Part shown: one piece after another, positions 33,886-43,518 of the stretch | Numbering within the stretch: position 1 is the first letter of the stretch | How the letters are laid out: each line of letters starts with the position of its first letter | From: Pseudobacteriovorax antillogorgiicola | Lineage (GTDB): Bacteria > Bdellovibrionota_B > Oligoflexia > Oligoflexales > Oligoflexaceae | Assembly (NCBI RefSeq): GCF_900177345.1 | Contig: NZ_FWZT01000011.1 | Span: forward strand, 1 to 64,000 | DNA length: 64,000 nucleotides | Direction: 5' to 3' | Translations under genes and position numbers: made by a program | The notes under the pieces: model-generated | The model's input: only the letters and a program-made list of their open reading frames with translations | The model's database searches: none | Told to the model about the DNA's origin: nothing

Positions 33886-34955
33886 TTTTGCACTCCTATG
33901 CGGCGCTCTCCAATTTTCTCTCCCCCTTGATTGAAAGCTTGCAGAGTCAAATCAAAACTGCTGCCAACAAGCCTTTGCTTAGACCTAAAGAAGGTTCGAC
34001 CTGCCGGACCATCGATAGCTTCAAACGCCAAAACTCGATCGCAATCCGGGCCAGAGCATGCCCTTAAACCTTGGGTTTCAAGGGACGCTGAAGCCATTAG
34101 ATAGAAGCCATCACTTCCATCTTCATCAACAGCGACGTAGATCTTTGACCTGGCCTTGAATTCCTGTTCATAGGATCTATTTTTTCCATCGGGAAAAAGG
34201 CTTCTCAACAGAGGAGATGCCTCGTATATCAACCACGCCGGGGTCCCAAAATTCCAAGCTTGCGACTGATCTTTGCTTGATCGATCCCAATCACTGGTTC
34301 CAAATTTACTTGGACCACCCTTAACAACTGCGATCAGCATTTGATTCTCTGCCTTAATAATACCTCCACCAGAGTTGCCGTTGATGACTCCAATATTGTA
34401 GTAAAGTGAGCCTTCTGCAAGGCGCTTCGCGCGCCCCTGGGCATAGGTGGCCTTCCATACAGAGCGCTTGTCGTCTGGAAAACCGACAGTGAAAATCAAG
34501 TCACCCTGATTCGAGCGATCGTCGATCCATAGATCTGAAACTGTGGTTGCAACATACGCGGGGTATTGTTGCCCTTCGCGAGGGCCTCCAGCTGGCCATC
34601 GAATCCTAGCGATGGTGTAATCGAGATCCTGATTCAATTCCAGAACTTCGTCGACCTCGATATCGTTCTCTTCACCTGCTCCTACAGCGAGCCCGGAGGT
34701 ATAGAGTTCGCCGACTGCGGGTCTACAATGAGCAGCTGTTAATAAGTATTGTGGGTTGAGTAGCGTCGCTGAACAGCTACCATTGCGAACTGTCCAAGAC
34801 AATTCACTCTGATCCGCATCATGCCGACGTTCGTTCCCGCTAGGAAGCCCACTTTGGTCTTCTCGATAAATATTATTGAGAAGGCTTGGAGATGACTCCA
34901 TACAAGAGATCGTTAATAGTGACAAGAAAGGCCATATTTTTCGTTTGATCGACAT
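33882..34955 (-). CDS. Trypsin-like serine protease, lipoprotein
   Basis: A 357-residue envelope protease of the chymotrypsin fold. The leader ends in LTISC (Cys18), so it is probably lipidated. The catalytic triad is visible as His in LLTAAHC, Asp in the loop QDLDYTIARI and Ser in VINGNSGGGII. The region after about residue 265 is an extra domain of beta-type sequence (IYVAVDEDGSDGFYLMASASLE, then CSGPDCDR). GGGAGGAAAA precedes the ATG at 34955; nine further codons lie upstream in frame without a better site. A small lipoprotein gene overlaps its stop codon. Substrate unknown. Confidence 0.88.
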   Translation of the reverse strand: MSIKRKIWPFLSLLTISCMESSPSLLNNIYREDQSGLPSGNERRHDADQSELSWTVRNGSCSATLLNPQYLLTAAHCRPAVGELYTSGLAVGAGEENDIEVDEVLELNQDLDYTIARIRWPAGGPREGQQYPAYVATTVSDLWIDDRSNQGDLIFTVGFPDDKRSVWKATYAQGRAKRLAEGSLYYNIGVINGNSGGGIIKAENQMLIAVVKGGPSKFGTSDWDRSSKDQSQAWNFGTPAWLIYEASPLLRSLFPDGKNRSYEQEFKARSKIYVAVDEDGSDGFYLMASASLETQGLRACSGPDCDRVLAFEAIDGPAGRTFFRSKQRLVGSSFDLTLQAFNQGGEKIGERRIGVQK

Positions 34956-35179
34956 GATTTTCCTCCCTCTTTCCGATTGCAAATCAGAGGCCTATGTATC
35001 GTTCCTGTCGGAGGAATAACATTCTAATATTACAGCATTTATTTTCATTTCGCGAATCGAGTTTCAAATAGCAGTGTCACTATCTTTGACAATTGTCCTC
35101 TTTCGTCAGAATCACGATTAGGTATTAAACTGCCCTAATAATCTACCGATCTCTTACTGTCGCTGGAAAAAGGACTATC

Positions 35180-36253
35180 ATGGATTTTGAAATCGAAATT
35201 AAGAGAGAATTTCTCCTTGAAGCCCGAGAACTGGTTGAACAAGCCGAGGAGGCATTTCTTGACTTCGAACGCAACCACTCAGACCTGACGGTGATTGACA
35301 ATATTTTTCGCTTGTTCCACACCCTTAAGGGATCCGGGTTTACCGCGGGATTTGACCAGCTCGGCAACTTTACTCACAAACTCGAAAACATCCTGTCGGC
35401 CTTGAAATCGCGGGAAATCAATGTCACTCCTGAGCTGTGTAACACTCTCATCCAATCAAACGACATCCTATCAGACTGGATTAGTGATCTTCAGGATGAT
35501 ATCGACTACTTCAACCCTAAAGCAGAGGCCCTGGAGACGGAGCTAAAATCATTCCTCTCTGAGTCCAGCTCTGCACCAGTCAGTGAGGTCCAAAAGCCCT
35601 CACAAGCATTTGGAATGTTTGACGATGATGAGGATTCAAGCGAAAACGAAAGCTTTGCTGCTCCACAAATTATCGTTCCAACTCCGATCAAGAGCACAGC
35701 CATTGGTCGAGTTCTTGTTGTCGACGACGAGCCTGATATTAGAGAATTGATCCAAATGTATCTGGAAGAAATAAATCTGGAGATCATCACTGCTGGCAAC
35801 GGCCAGGAAGGATTAGACTTCTTTAAATCTGGAAACAAACCAGACCTAGTTCTATCTGACCTTCGCATGCCCCAGATGGACGGCCTACAGTTTATTGGTA
35901 AGCTGCGAGAAATAGAGCCTGATATACCAGTTATTTTTATATCGGGTGCTGCGGAACGAGAGGATATTATCAGCTTTATCGAGCTTGGTGCCTTCAACTT
36001 CATCGAAAAACCAATCACTCGCCAGCTATTGCTTCATCAGGTAAAAAACGCCCTATCGTTTCGCAAGACTCAAGAGAGTATCACCAAAGTCTCTATGCTA
36101 AACTTTAAAGTCCATATGGCCTGTTACCAATTAGTTCGAACCAAAGACCAAGAGAAAAAAGCCAAGCTAGAAAACGAAATTCTTGCCTTACTCGAGCAAA
36201 TATCCGAACTTAATAATGAAATGATTAACTATAAGAATCTAAGCGTCGCTTAA
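35180..36253 (+). CDS. Hpt-receiver fusion protein
   Basis: The N-terminal Hpt domain (1-125) has His47 in FRLFHTLKGSGFTAGF, very like CheA P1. A linker with AFGMFDDDED (143-152) follows, then a receiver with VVDDEPD and Asp227 (LVLSDLRMPQMDGL) and FIEKPI. The C-terminal 60 residues form a coiled coil. Having a phospho-histidine and a phospho-aspartate domain in one chain but no kinase, it can act as a relay or sink between a CheA-type kinase and other receivers. AAGGA precedes the ATG. It stands alone, convergent with the next gene. Confidence 0.88.
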   Translation: MDFEIEIKREFLLEARELVEQAEEAFLDFERNHSDLTVIDNIFRLFHTLKGSGFTAGFDQLGNFTHKLENILSALKSREINVTPELCNTLIQSNDILSDWISDLQDDIDYFNPKAEALETELKSFLSESSSAPVSEVQKPSQAFGMFDDDEDSSENESFAAPQIIVPTPIKSTAIGRVLVVDDEPDIRELIQMYLEEINLEIITAGNGQEGLDFFKSGNKPDLVLSDLRMPQMDGLQFIGKLREIEPDIPVIFISGAAEREDIISFIELGAFNFIEKPITRQLLLHQVKNALSFRKTQESITKVSMLNFKVHMACYQLVRTKDQEKKAKLENEILALLEQISELNNEMINYKNLSVA

Positions 36254-36279
36254 GCTAAGCTTAGTGAACCCTTCGAGTC

Positions 36280-37416
36280 TTACTCAGGGGTTAAGAGACT
36301 TACCATCCAAAGAAAGTCGACGCCACTAAACGTCTCTGTACATTCGCCGGAGTGAGGAGTGTATTCGATCGAATCCCTTTGCCAAAGATAGTCCGCTTTT
36401 CGATCGCAGTTTTGTGGCAACCGATCAGCGGGGAATTGATCCATCGAAAGCAGCTCTTCAAGCATCTGTGCCTTTGATTTTTCGGTCAGTGCCCCGGCGC
36501 TCCGCAGCTGGAGCCAACGGAAGAAGAGATTCCGTTCATCAAGGTCAACTAGCTTATGAGAAACCCACATGAGTCTCTGATCCTCGATCGAGTGACTTTT
36601 AAAGGGGTTAAGAAGCTGATCCAACAGCTCTGTCACAGACCGAACCTTGTTGAGGCTCTTCTTAGCCCTCAGCTCCATTTCTAACCAAATCACTAGTGCG
36701 TTCAGGTGAGAGGTGTAACCACGACCTGCAGTGAAGGTATCAAACTCAATGGTTGAAAATCCGTATTTGATGTCTGGTGGTAAGGCACTATCAGCAATTC
36801 CCTCGCGACGGGCCAAATGCCTTATAATTTCAGCAAGACCTGGACTCAGCTTTGAAACGTAAAATGGGCCGCTTCCAATATAGCCGCCAGTCTTATCCAC
36901 ATAGCTCATGAGATCCTGAAGATAGAGCCGAGAGTCCTCTGGTCTTTGGCTTAAGGCTGCAAGGAGACCGACAATCATATCACGGGATGTCCACCGACGT
37001 TTGCATTTAGGATGCCGATGCCACTTTCCATGATCATTGGCCTTGAGAATCGCTTGCCATGCGTCGTTTGCTTCGCCATGAAGACCCATTTTCTTCAGGG
37101 CAACATATCGTAGGCTGGAAAACAGCAAGCTATCGCACTCTGCCAAGATCCTATTATAGTGGTCATCATGATTTACCACCATGCCCATGGACAGGTTCTT
37201 CTTTTGAATTTCTTCTTCGTAGAAAAGAGCCCTCTGATAGGCTTCGGTAAGAAGCGTTTGGTACCTGCCGTAGTCCTGGTAACTGGTCTGAATAGATTCA
37301 TTCCGTAGCTTAGCGGAAAGCTGGAGGACGTTACCCGTCGTACCAATTATTTGGAAAAAACCCATTCCAAATAGGCAAACCACGAGAAATATAGATAGAC
37401 TAGCAACCTTCTTCAT
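36280..37416 (-). CDS. Membrane-anchored or secreted protein of unknown function
   Basis: I do not recognise this protein. A hydrophobic N-terminal helix (SLSIFLVVCLFGMGFFQIIG) acts as signal anchor or signal peptide. The remaining ~350 residues are mainly helical with Trp, Arg and His-rich turns (KWHRHPKCKRRW, GGYIGSGPFYV, TAGRGYTSHLNALVIWLEMEL), which suggest an alpha/alpha-barrel-like fold, but no catalytic motif can be named. Candidate starts are the ATG at 37416 (GGGTG upstream), an ATG at 37434 and a TTG at 37458. It is convergent with the Hpt-receiver gene. Confidence 0.6.
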   Translation of the reverse strand: MKKVASLSIFLVVCLFGMGFFQIIGTTGNVLQLSAKLRNESIQTSYQDYGRYQTLLTEAYQRALFYEEEIQKKNLSMGMVVNHDDHYNRILAECDSLLFSSLRYVALKKMGLHGEANDAWQAILKANDHGKWHRHPKCKRRWTSRDMIVGLLAALSQRPEDSRLYLQDLMSYVDKTGGYIGSGPFYVSKLSPGLAEIIRHLARREGIADSALPPDIKYGFSTIEFDTFTAGRGYTSHLNALVIWLEMELRAKKSLNKVRSVTELLDQLLNPFKSHSIEDQRLMWVSHKLVDLDERNLFFRWLQLRSAGALTEKSKAQMLEELLSMDQFPADRLPQNCDRKADYLWQRDSIEYTPHSGECTETFSGVDFLWMVSLLTPE

Positions 37417-37653
37417 GACGATCACCCAAACCATTGCATCTTCTAATCTTTTCGGCAAACATAAGAGAAATTTTAAGGGGAATATTAGTTATACTAATAG
37501 TGTAAGATTTTCTAATTCATTTCAGTCAGTAAGGAATGAGCAGAAGCCAAGAAAAATATTCTTAAAGTAAAAATCCCATAACAATCCAGCTCAAATAAAA
37601 CTGAATCCTCCTTGGGATTTTCAAAGTTGACTCGTTTCAATAGAGCTGACAAA

Positions 37654-39039
37654 TTAGAACAAGAGCACATCTCCGGGGGCGTGCTTTTCTGATTCATTTT
37701 CTGCTGCATCAGGGATAAAGAACTCGCAAGAATATTTTTCTTGATCTGTTACAAGGGACTTGTTTACTAACTTGAAAACATCTATTTGGATCGCTGCCCA
37801 GTCCTGCGACTGGCGATCGAGGTAGCCCTGAATCGTTTCAGCTTCTGCAAATCGATGTTCTAAGATTTGGCGCAGAAGGTCAAAGCCCTGGAGCAAGATC
37901 ACGGCGTCGCTGATGGCAGAATCTATACTTTCGATCTGACTCAAAAATTCTACTTTGGTTTCTTCCCAGCTATCCTCTGATAGGGGGTCCATGATTTCCA
38001 AGATATCTCTGATTTGAGCTAGAAGCTCACCAGTAACTTTCTCGTCTTCGACCTTCTCAAGCCTAGTTTTGAGGGTGCTTACGATCGATAGCTTTGATAT
38101 TTTAGATCCTGTATTCGCACCAATTTCCTCTACATGAGGCAGCATTGGCTTCAGAGACAGGGTTGTTTGTGTGAAATCTTGAATCAGTTGATAAAGAGGG
38201 AATCTGTCGGAAAAGTCCTCTTTATCTGCTAACAACTGCATCTCTAGCAGAGTTTTTTGACTATTTTCTGTCGCACTCTTCATAGCCTCAGATAATTGAG
38301 CGCAGGATTTTTGCACCTCATCCACAATTGCATCGATACCATCGGAAGTATGAGCATTATCACAGTGAGAAACCAAAGAGACAGCTTCCTCAGAACTACG
38401 CACGCCCAACTCAATTTCCTTCAGAAGGTTGGCGAGGGTCAAGCTTAGGGATTCGACAAGGTCAAGTGCGAGAAAGCCAGTCGTGTTTGCGAAGTTGCAG
38501 TAGTCAAACCAGAAGTTATACTCATCCAAGTTTTCACGGTACCATTTTGCTTTTTCAGGCCCTGCGGCTGTCGCGGACTGCCCAAATTTATCTGGACAAA
38601 TAAAGTTGTCGCGACCAATAATCTCTTCATTTGAACTGACGCGAAGAAAGGCACGACTAGTCTCGTTAGAGATGAGCTGGAGGTCTTGAGTTGAGAGAAA
38701 CACATTTTTCGTCCGAAGTGTCGGACAATCGACTTGAACAACGTTTAGCTCAACTTGGTCCAGCTTGTAGTTTCTATTCACCTCGGGCATTAGCCTAAGA
38801 TAGTTGAAAATATGATTAGGAATATTTGTGAGTGTCACCTGGGAGTCTAGCTCTCTAAGATACTTGTCAAGCCGGATAACACCGTTCCAACTAGCACTCA
38901 TCAGGTTCGAACAATCGAACTCATTGGTCCCGTCCACCATCTCGTCGATGACCTTAAAGTTCGTCGTATCGCTTATTACCCCATGGAGAAATAGCGTGTG
39001 ATCGGCTTTATGCACTTTGAAACGGTTTCTGATAGACAC
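37654..39039 (-). CDS. STAS-like protein of the signalling island
   Basis: A soluble 461-residue protein. Residues 10-95 look like a STAS/anti-sigma-antagonist-type fold (LFLHGVISDTTNFKVIDEM, then FDCSNLMSASWNGVIRLDKYLREL and LTNIPNHIFNYLRLMPEV), without a clear phospho-serine site. The rest is almost all helix, with long amphipathic stretches (DAIVDEVQKSCAQLSEAMKSA; LLQGFDLLRQILEHRFAEAE) that resemble four-helix-bundle phosphatase or adaptor proteins, though no CheZ catalytic residues can be assigned. The start is GTG after GGGAG. It is divergent from the cyclase-PilZ gene and near cheX-, cheY- and Hpt-kinase genes. Confidence 0.55.
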   Translation of the reverse strand: MSIRNRFKVHKADHTLFLHGVISDTTNFKVIDEMVDGTNEFDCSNLMSASWNGVIRLDKYLRELDSQVTLTNIPNHIFNYLRLMPEVNRNYKLDQVELNVVQVDCPTLRTKNVFLSTQDLQLISNETSRAFLRVSSNEEIIGRDNFICPDKFGQSATAAGPEKAKWYRENLDEYNFWFDYCNFANTTGFLALDLVESLSLTLANLLKEIELGVRSSEEAVSLVSHCDNAHTSDGIDAIVDEVQKSCAQLSEAMKSATENSQKTLLEMQLLADKEDFSDRFPLYQLIQDFTQTTLSLKPMLPHVEEIGANTGSKISKLSIVSTLKTRLEKVEDEKVTGELLAQIRDILEIMDPLSEDSWEETKVEFLSQIESIDSAISDAVILLQGFDLLRQILEHRFAEAETIQGYLDRQSQDWAAIQIDVFKLVNKSLVTDQEKYSCEFFIPDAAENESEKHAPGDVLLF

Positions 39040-39304
39040 GTTAGCTCCCTACTTTTCGAGTTGCCTTTTATCGCACGTAGAATAGGTATCGGAGGCGTTA
39101 TCCGCTCCCCTAAAAACCTTTTTAGCCTCTCGCCTAAGATATGGTAACAACTGCTTTTTTTGCGACCAATTTGATAACATTTAAGCACTACTAAAAGGAG
39201 CATTTTTCCTTTTACAAAAGGTAATGTTTCAATTCGACTTAAGTTATGAAAAATACGACCGAAAGCCAGAAATGTAGAGGATTACTAAAATCCGGAGAGA
39301 GCTG

Positions 39305-40309
39305 ATGAAATTTAATTATAGCGGAAGGGGGACCCTTGCTTGCGTCAAGGTCATAGAGTTGGGTCAGATTTCTCATCGTTATCCTATAGAAGCCGTATTC
39401 GATCGTTTGGCCCAGATTCAGGCAATTCTTCGAGACTCTTGCAATCGCCATGGAGGCTTATATTCTGGTGATATTAGCACCACCTTCTACACATTTTTTG
39501 GCTGGGACGCTAGCACTACACAAGACCCTTTAGAGCACACCCATGCGGCATTTAAATGGGCACAGTATGTTCAAAATTACTTGGCTCAGGAAATCGCTGG
39601 TCATGATACAGAAGCCCCACTCATTCTCTTAAGAATCGGTCTGAATACTGGCTACTACCATATTCATCGAGACGTTGAGCAAAGCTTTCAATCGCTTGTT
39701 ACGGATGATTTTCCCTTGATAGACCAGTCCACCGATCTTTGTGGGATCAATGGAATTATCCTAAATGAAAAACTACTCCGAGCATTAGCGCAGCATGGTG
39801 TGAAACTCCAGCATCTTCACAAACTCAAGGAGAAGTTCCCCCACCACGCTAACCTCTTAACCTTTTATGAGTATAATGCGGTCTCACCAGACACGAACCT
39901 AAACAAAAAGGTCATCACTTGTGTCAAAGATAGTCTTAATCGACGAGAAACAAAGCGCTGGCCCTGCGAACATAGCCAGTTCGAAATCAAAGACCTCCAA
40001 ACTGATGACTCATTTTCAATCAGCAATTTATCGGTTGATGGCTTGGAAGTGGTAGGAAATCAACCGAAAACAACTGGATCTTTTTTCAAATTTTGCTTCG
40101 TAAGCAATGAAGAATCGATCATTCAAGAACTCGTTGCAAATGACTTAAATCTGGTCGAAGCCCAAGTCCGTTGGCAAAGACATGATGGTCAATTTTACCG
40201 CATTGGTTTAAGAATTGAAAACGTAACTCTCAGTGACCGGGAAGAAATCGTCAGAATATTGCTATTTCCCGGAAAGAAGGGCTCTCTTCTGAGCTTAACT
40301 GCCTCCTGA
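39305..40309 (+). CDS. Degenerate class III cyclase domain fused to a PilZ-like domain
   Basis: Residues 8-175 follow the class III adenylate/guanylate cyclase pattern: a first strand (TLACVKVIEL), a helix, RHGGLYSGDISTTFYTFFG, an AAF-x-WAQ helix and LLRIGLNTGYYHIH. The first metal-binding aspartate (normally F-x-DI-x-GFT) is lost, while the second position (GD) remains, so cyclase activity is doubtful. Residues 215-325 resemble PilZ (KRWPCEHSQFEIKDLQ, ISNLSVDGLEVVG, VRWQRHDGQFYRIGLRI), with a weak RxxxR. The ATG follows CGGAGAG. It could sense nucleotides rather than make them, and is divergent from the STAS-like gene. Confidence 0.65.
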   Translation: MKFNYSGRGTLACVKVIELGQISHRYPIEAVFDRLAQIQAILRDSCNRHGGLYSGDISTTFYTFFGWDASTTQDPLEHTHAAFKWAQYVQNYLAQEIAGHDTEAPLILLRIGLNTGYYHIHRDVEQSFQSLVTDDFPLIDQSTDLCGINGIILNEKLLRALAQHGVKLQHLHKLKEKFPHHANLLTFYEYNAVSPDTNLNKKVITCVKDSLNRRETKRWPCEHSQFEIKDLQTDDSFSISNLSVDGLEVVGNQPKTTGSFFKFCFVSNEESIIQELVANDLNLVEAQVRWQRHDGQFYRIGLRIENVTLSDREEIVRILLFPGKKGSLLSLTAS

Positions 40310-40472
40310 ACGAGATAGTATCTGACAAGAGGCTATCTTATTGGATTCCCCAGAAAGAAAATCAGCGGAATAGCTTACATCGTACCATCGGTTTTTGCTC
40401 AATGTTTGATATGACCTGCCGATAGCATCTCGTAATTGGTCAAATTTCGTTGTTTAGCGAGGAAACCGGTTT

Positions 40473-41075
40473 ATGAGTGAAGCAACAGATATCACCACCT
40501 CTGAAGACCGTGAGCGAACTGTCGAAAACCTCAGGACAATGATCAGGGGCAAAGTGCTCTCGACATTGACTAAATCCGCGCGTTTAGAGGAATCGAGAAT
40601 TGTAGAAGTAGAGAATACAGACGACTTCGTCTACGGACACTGGATGGCATTCATCCTTATATCCGGATCGTCTGTGCGTGTCACACTTAAACTTCACTTT
40701 AGCAATCGAACGGCCAAAATCATGCTTGGCAATAAGGTGAAAAATGAGACTGATAAAGACAAGCTCGAACGTATTTCCATGGACTTTATGAAAGAACAGT
40801 GCAACCTCATGGCTGGTGCGCTTAAGACAACCTTCAATAACTCAAAAATTATCACTGGACTTTCGATTCCATTAGTAACGAGAGGTTTTGATGAAGCTGT
40901 TTTTTCTGACAAGCTTGACCACGGCAAGATCAACGATGTTTGGCGACTAACATGGGGTCAGGAGGAGGGTGATGTTATTTGCTCCTCCGTTACTGAGGTA
41001 CTACAGTGGTCGGACTTTAATGGTTTTTCCTACGAGGAAGTAGATGAAGACGACGACGAAGGAGTTTTCCTATGA
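40473..41075 (+). CDS. CheX-like phosphatase-type protein
   Basis: A soluble 200-residue protein whose central part (FMKEQCNLMAGALKTTFNNSKIITGLSIPLV) fits the CheC/CheX pattern E-x-x-N-x-x-x-G, the acid/amide pair that inserts into CheY to hydrolyse its aspartyl phosphate. The preceding strands (VYGHWMAFILISGSSVRVTLKLHFS) also fit that fold, and the tail is strongly acidic. The stop overlaps the start of the next kinase gene in an ATGA, and cheY follows, which supports a role as phosphatase of this module. Overall similarity is weak, so the family call is tentative. Confidence 0.6.
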   Translation: MSEATDITTSEDRERTVENLRTMIRGKVLSTLTKSARLEESRIVEVENTDDFVYGHWMAFILISGSSVRVTLKLHFSNRTAKIMLGNKVKNETDKDKLERISMDFMKEQCNLMAGALKTTFNNSKIITGLSIPLVTRGFDEAVFSDKLDHGKINDVWRLTWGQEEGDVICSSVTEVLQWSDFNGFSYEEVDEDDDEGVFL

Positions 41076-43039
41076 GCAACGCCTATAAATTGGATCCACA
41101 AAACGAACAGGCAAAAGCTGAGATTATTGCTGCTGAAGGACTACGAGCAAGCCACGAGATCATCACAGTTTTAGAAAAGTGTAAATCGTCATCCGAACAT
41201 ATTCTCGATCAGTTGCCGGACCTACTAGTCATCATGTCCCTAGACGGACGAATTCTAAAAGGCAACCTCGCGGCTGCTCGACTAATGGGTGTTGATACTG
41301 AGGATATCCTAAATAGAAACCTTTTTGACGTATTTCATGTAGAAACTCGAAATATCATGAAATCGAGGATATCATCACTCCTTAAAGACCGCAATTTGAA
41401 GCAGCAACAGTTTGAGCTACCGATTATCAACAAAGACTCCCATCAAGTGGAGCACCTTTGGACCGTCAGTCTATTTACCCAAATCAGTGAGCGACGAGGA
41501 CCGTTAATCAAGGTTCTTGGCAAGGATATTTCGAAGATCAAGGAGTTCGAGAAGAAGCTTTCTCAAATCTTCTCTGCCATTCCCCTTGGTATTTTTACTG
41601 TAGACTCTCAAGGAAATATTGAATGGCCATACTCACTGTTTACTGAGTATCTGCTTGGCCAGGATAAACTCGCAGATATGCCCCTCGATGAGGTACTCTT
41701 CAAGCCTATGTGGGATTCCCTCGATAGCATCGAGAAAACTGGTGCAGGGCAAGTTGTTGATTGCATAGGTGGTGACACTCTGTGGTTCGACATGGCTAAG
41801 CTTCATTTTCCAAAAGAAGTTCGGTTCACCCGCGAGACTCCGGATGGTGTGAAAACTTGCTGGTTGGGAATTACCTATCACCCTATCGTTCACGAGAACA
41901 AGATTGAAAAGCTCATGATCGTTCTCGAAGATCGAACTGAAGTCGTAGAAGCTCGACGTGCACTCGAACTTCAAAGAGAAATCGAAAACAATAAGATCAA
42001 GAAGATCCTTGAAATTCAGAATTGCTCAGGATCACTTTTGGAAGTCACCTTCTCTGACTTCGACCTCCTATTCCCGAGGCTCAGCAAAGAATGTGAGGAT
42101 TATGAGCCCGAAAAGGTCGCAAGAACCCTTCATGGGATCAAAGGCATCGCTAGAACTGCCGGCTTTAGTGACCTGGAGCACCATGTTCATGCCTGCGAAG
42201 ATAAGCTACTCGCATCGATCTCTGACGAGAACGTTGATCGGCAGTGGCTTACAGATACCATTGGCTCTCTAAAAACTGAGTGGCACGAGCTTAGATCCCT
42301 ATGTTTCGCACTTTCTGGGAGACAACACGGGCTACAGATCAAGCAAGTCGACTACATGGAAGTCCTGCACGAACTCAAGGAACTTCGTACTAACCTAGAC
42401 GACGAAGGCCGTCGTCATGCCGACAAAATTCTTGAAAAGCTCGGTGGAGGCCAGTTTGCTGAAGAAGTAGAACTGGCCACACTCGAACCCAAACTAGAAA
42501 AGCAGCTCAATGTTACTGCCTCATCTTTAGAAAAGAAGATTGACTTAAGATTCGATTGGGACGGCGTTCAAGTCATTCAAAATGAAATTTTGACTTTCTC
42601 AGAAATATTCTTACATCTACTAAATAATTCAATTGATCACGGGGTCGAAGCCCCAGCAGAACGAAAAAAAATGGGGAAGGGCGAAACCGGTACAATAATA
42701 TTCCATGCAGATATGAGAGAAAAGCATGTTCACATTGAGGTTTCTGACGATGGTCGCGGAATCGACAAAGATAAAATCCTCAAAATCGCCATTGAAAAAG
42801 AGATCATTACCCAGCAACAGGCTAGCAAACTCAAAACCGATGAGGATATACTAGAGTTAATGCTTTTACCTGGCTTCTCAACAAAAAAAGAGGCCGACAC
42901 GATCAGTGGTCGGGGTATCGGCCTTGACTCTGTGAACGACGCGGTGAAAGCATTGGGCTGTACCAAACTATATATTAAATCGGAAATCAACAAGGGTACG
43001 ACCTTTGTTTTCGACGTTCCGTTAACAACTGTCGATTGA
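41072..43039 (+). CDS. PAS-PAS-Hpt-CheA-type ATPase kinase without a CheW-binding domain
   Basis: A soluble 655-residue kinase. PAS domains occupy about 45-155 and 160-290, followed by a coiled coil. An Hpt domain (315-410) carries His354 (RTLHGIKGIARTAGF). The C-terminal domain (500-652) is a CheA P4-type ATPase: HLLNNSIDHGVEAP, SDDGRGID, PGFSTKKEADTISGRGIGLDSV. Unlike CheA there is no P5/CheW-like domain and the Hpt is internal, so it should not dock to receptor arrays. Its gene is fused in translation to the cheX-like gene (4-bp overlap) and is 13 bp before cheY. The likely path is PAS signal to His354 to CheY, with reset by the CheX-like protein. Confidence 0.88.
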   Translation: MSNAYKLDPQNEQAKAEIIAAEGLRASHEIITVLEKCKSSSEHILDQLPDLLVIMSLDGRILKGNLAAARLMGVDTEDILNRNLFDVFHVETRNIMKSRISSLLKDRNLKQQQFELPIINKDSHQVEHLWTVSLFTQISERRGPLIKVLGKDISKIKEFEKKLSQIFSAIPLGIFTVDSQGNIEWPYSLFTEYLLGQDKLADMPLDEVLFKPMWDSLDSIEKTGAGQVVDCIGGDTLWFDMAKLHFPKEVRFTRETPDGVKTCWLGITYHPIVHENKIEKLMIVLEDRTEVVEARRALELQREIENNKIKKILEIQNCSGSLLEVTFSDFDLLFPRLSKECEDYEPEKVARTLHGIKGIARTAGFSDLEHHVHACEDKLLASISDENVDRQWLTDTIGSLKTEWHELRSLCFALSGRQHGLQIKQVDYMEVLHELKELRTNLDDEGRRHADKILEKLGGGQFAEEVELATLEPKLEKQLNVTASSLEKKIDLRFDWDGVQVIQNEILTFSEIFLHLLNNSIDHGVEAPAERKKMGKGETGTIIFHADMREKHVHIEVSDDGRGIDKDKILKIAIEKEIITQQQASKLKTDEDILELMLLPGFSTKKEADTISGRGIGLDSVNDAVKALGCTKLYIKSEINKGTTFVFDVPLTTVD

Positions 43040-43052
43040 TGGAGAATCAACT

Positions 43053-43433
43053 ATGGCTAAGATCTTAATCGCTGACGACTCTGAAACCCTAAGGACTGAA
43101 CTGCGGGAAGTTCTTGAGGGAGCTGGTCATGAGGTAGTCGAAGCTGTCGATGGAACTGACGGCGTGAAAAAGGCTGAAGAAGCTGAGGGTGTTCAGCTGA
43201 TTATCAGCGACTACAACATGCCCGGCCTAGACGGCATTACCATGATTCGGAAGATCAAAGAGATCGATCGCTATGGTAGCGTTCCAGTCGGAATGCTAAC
43301 AACAGAATCGTCAAAAGAGCTAAAAGCTACTGGCAAAGAAGCTGGCGTGATCGTATGGTTTGTTAAACCATTTGAGCCAAATCGACTATTGAGTACTATT
43401 GATAAAGTACTTGAGAAGTTTGCTGCGGCATAG
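43053..43433 (+). CDS. cheY: CheY-type response regulator
   Basis: A single receiver domain of 126 residues. Acidic pocket Asp8/Asp9 (ILIADDSETLR), phospho-acceptor Asp53 (LIISDYNMPGLDG), switch threonine region GMLTTESS and conserved lysine in WFVKPF are all intact. The pattern closely resembles chemotaxis CheY proteins. It is the third gene of the cheX-like/Hpt-kinase/cheY operon, so its kinase is probably the one encoded immediately upstream. Whether its target is a flagellar motor or a PilZ/TPR partner nearby is unknown. Confidence 0.92.
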   Translation: MAKILIADDSETLRTELREVLEGAGHEVVEAVDGTDGVKKAEEAEGVQLIISDYNMPGLDGITMIRKIKEIDRYGSVPVGMLTTESSKELKATGKEAGVIVWFVKPFEPNRLLSTIDKVLEKFAAA

Positions 43434-43462
43434 ATTCGTTCTAAAAATTAAATTGTCTCATG

Positions 43463-43496
43463 AAGCCCTCTCCTAGTTGAAATCTAGCGAGGGCTT
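43463..43496. terminator. Hairpin between convergent operons, probable bidirectional terminator
   Basis: AAGCCCTC (43463-43470) and GAGGGCTT (43489-43496) are perfect complements, with a nested CTAG/CTAG pairing inside. It lies midway between the cheY stop and the stop of the convergent kinase. T-richness is poor on the plus strand and moderate on the minus strand, so termination strength is uncertain. Confidence 0.5.
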
Positions 43497-43518
43497 AGAT
43501 CGTGCCCGCCTTTGCCTA

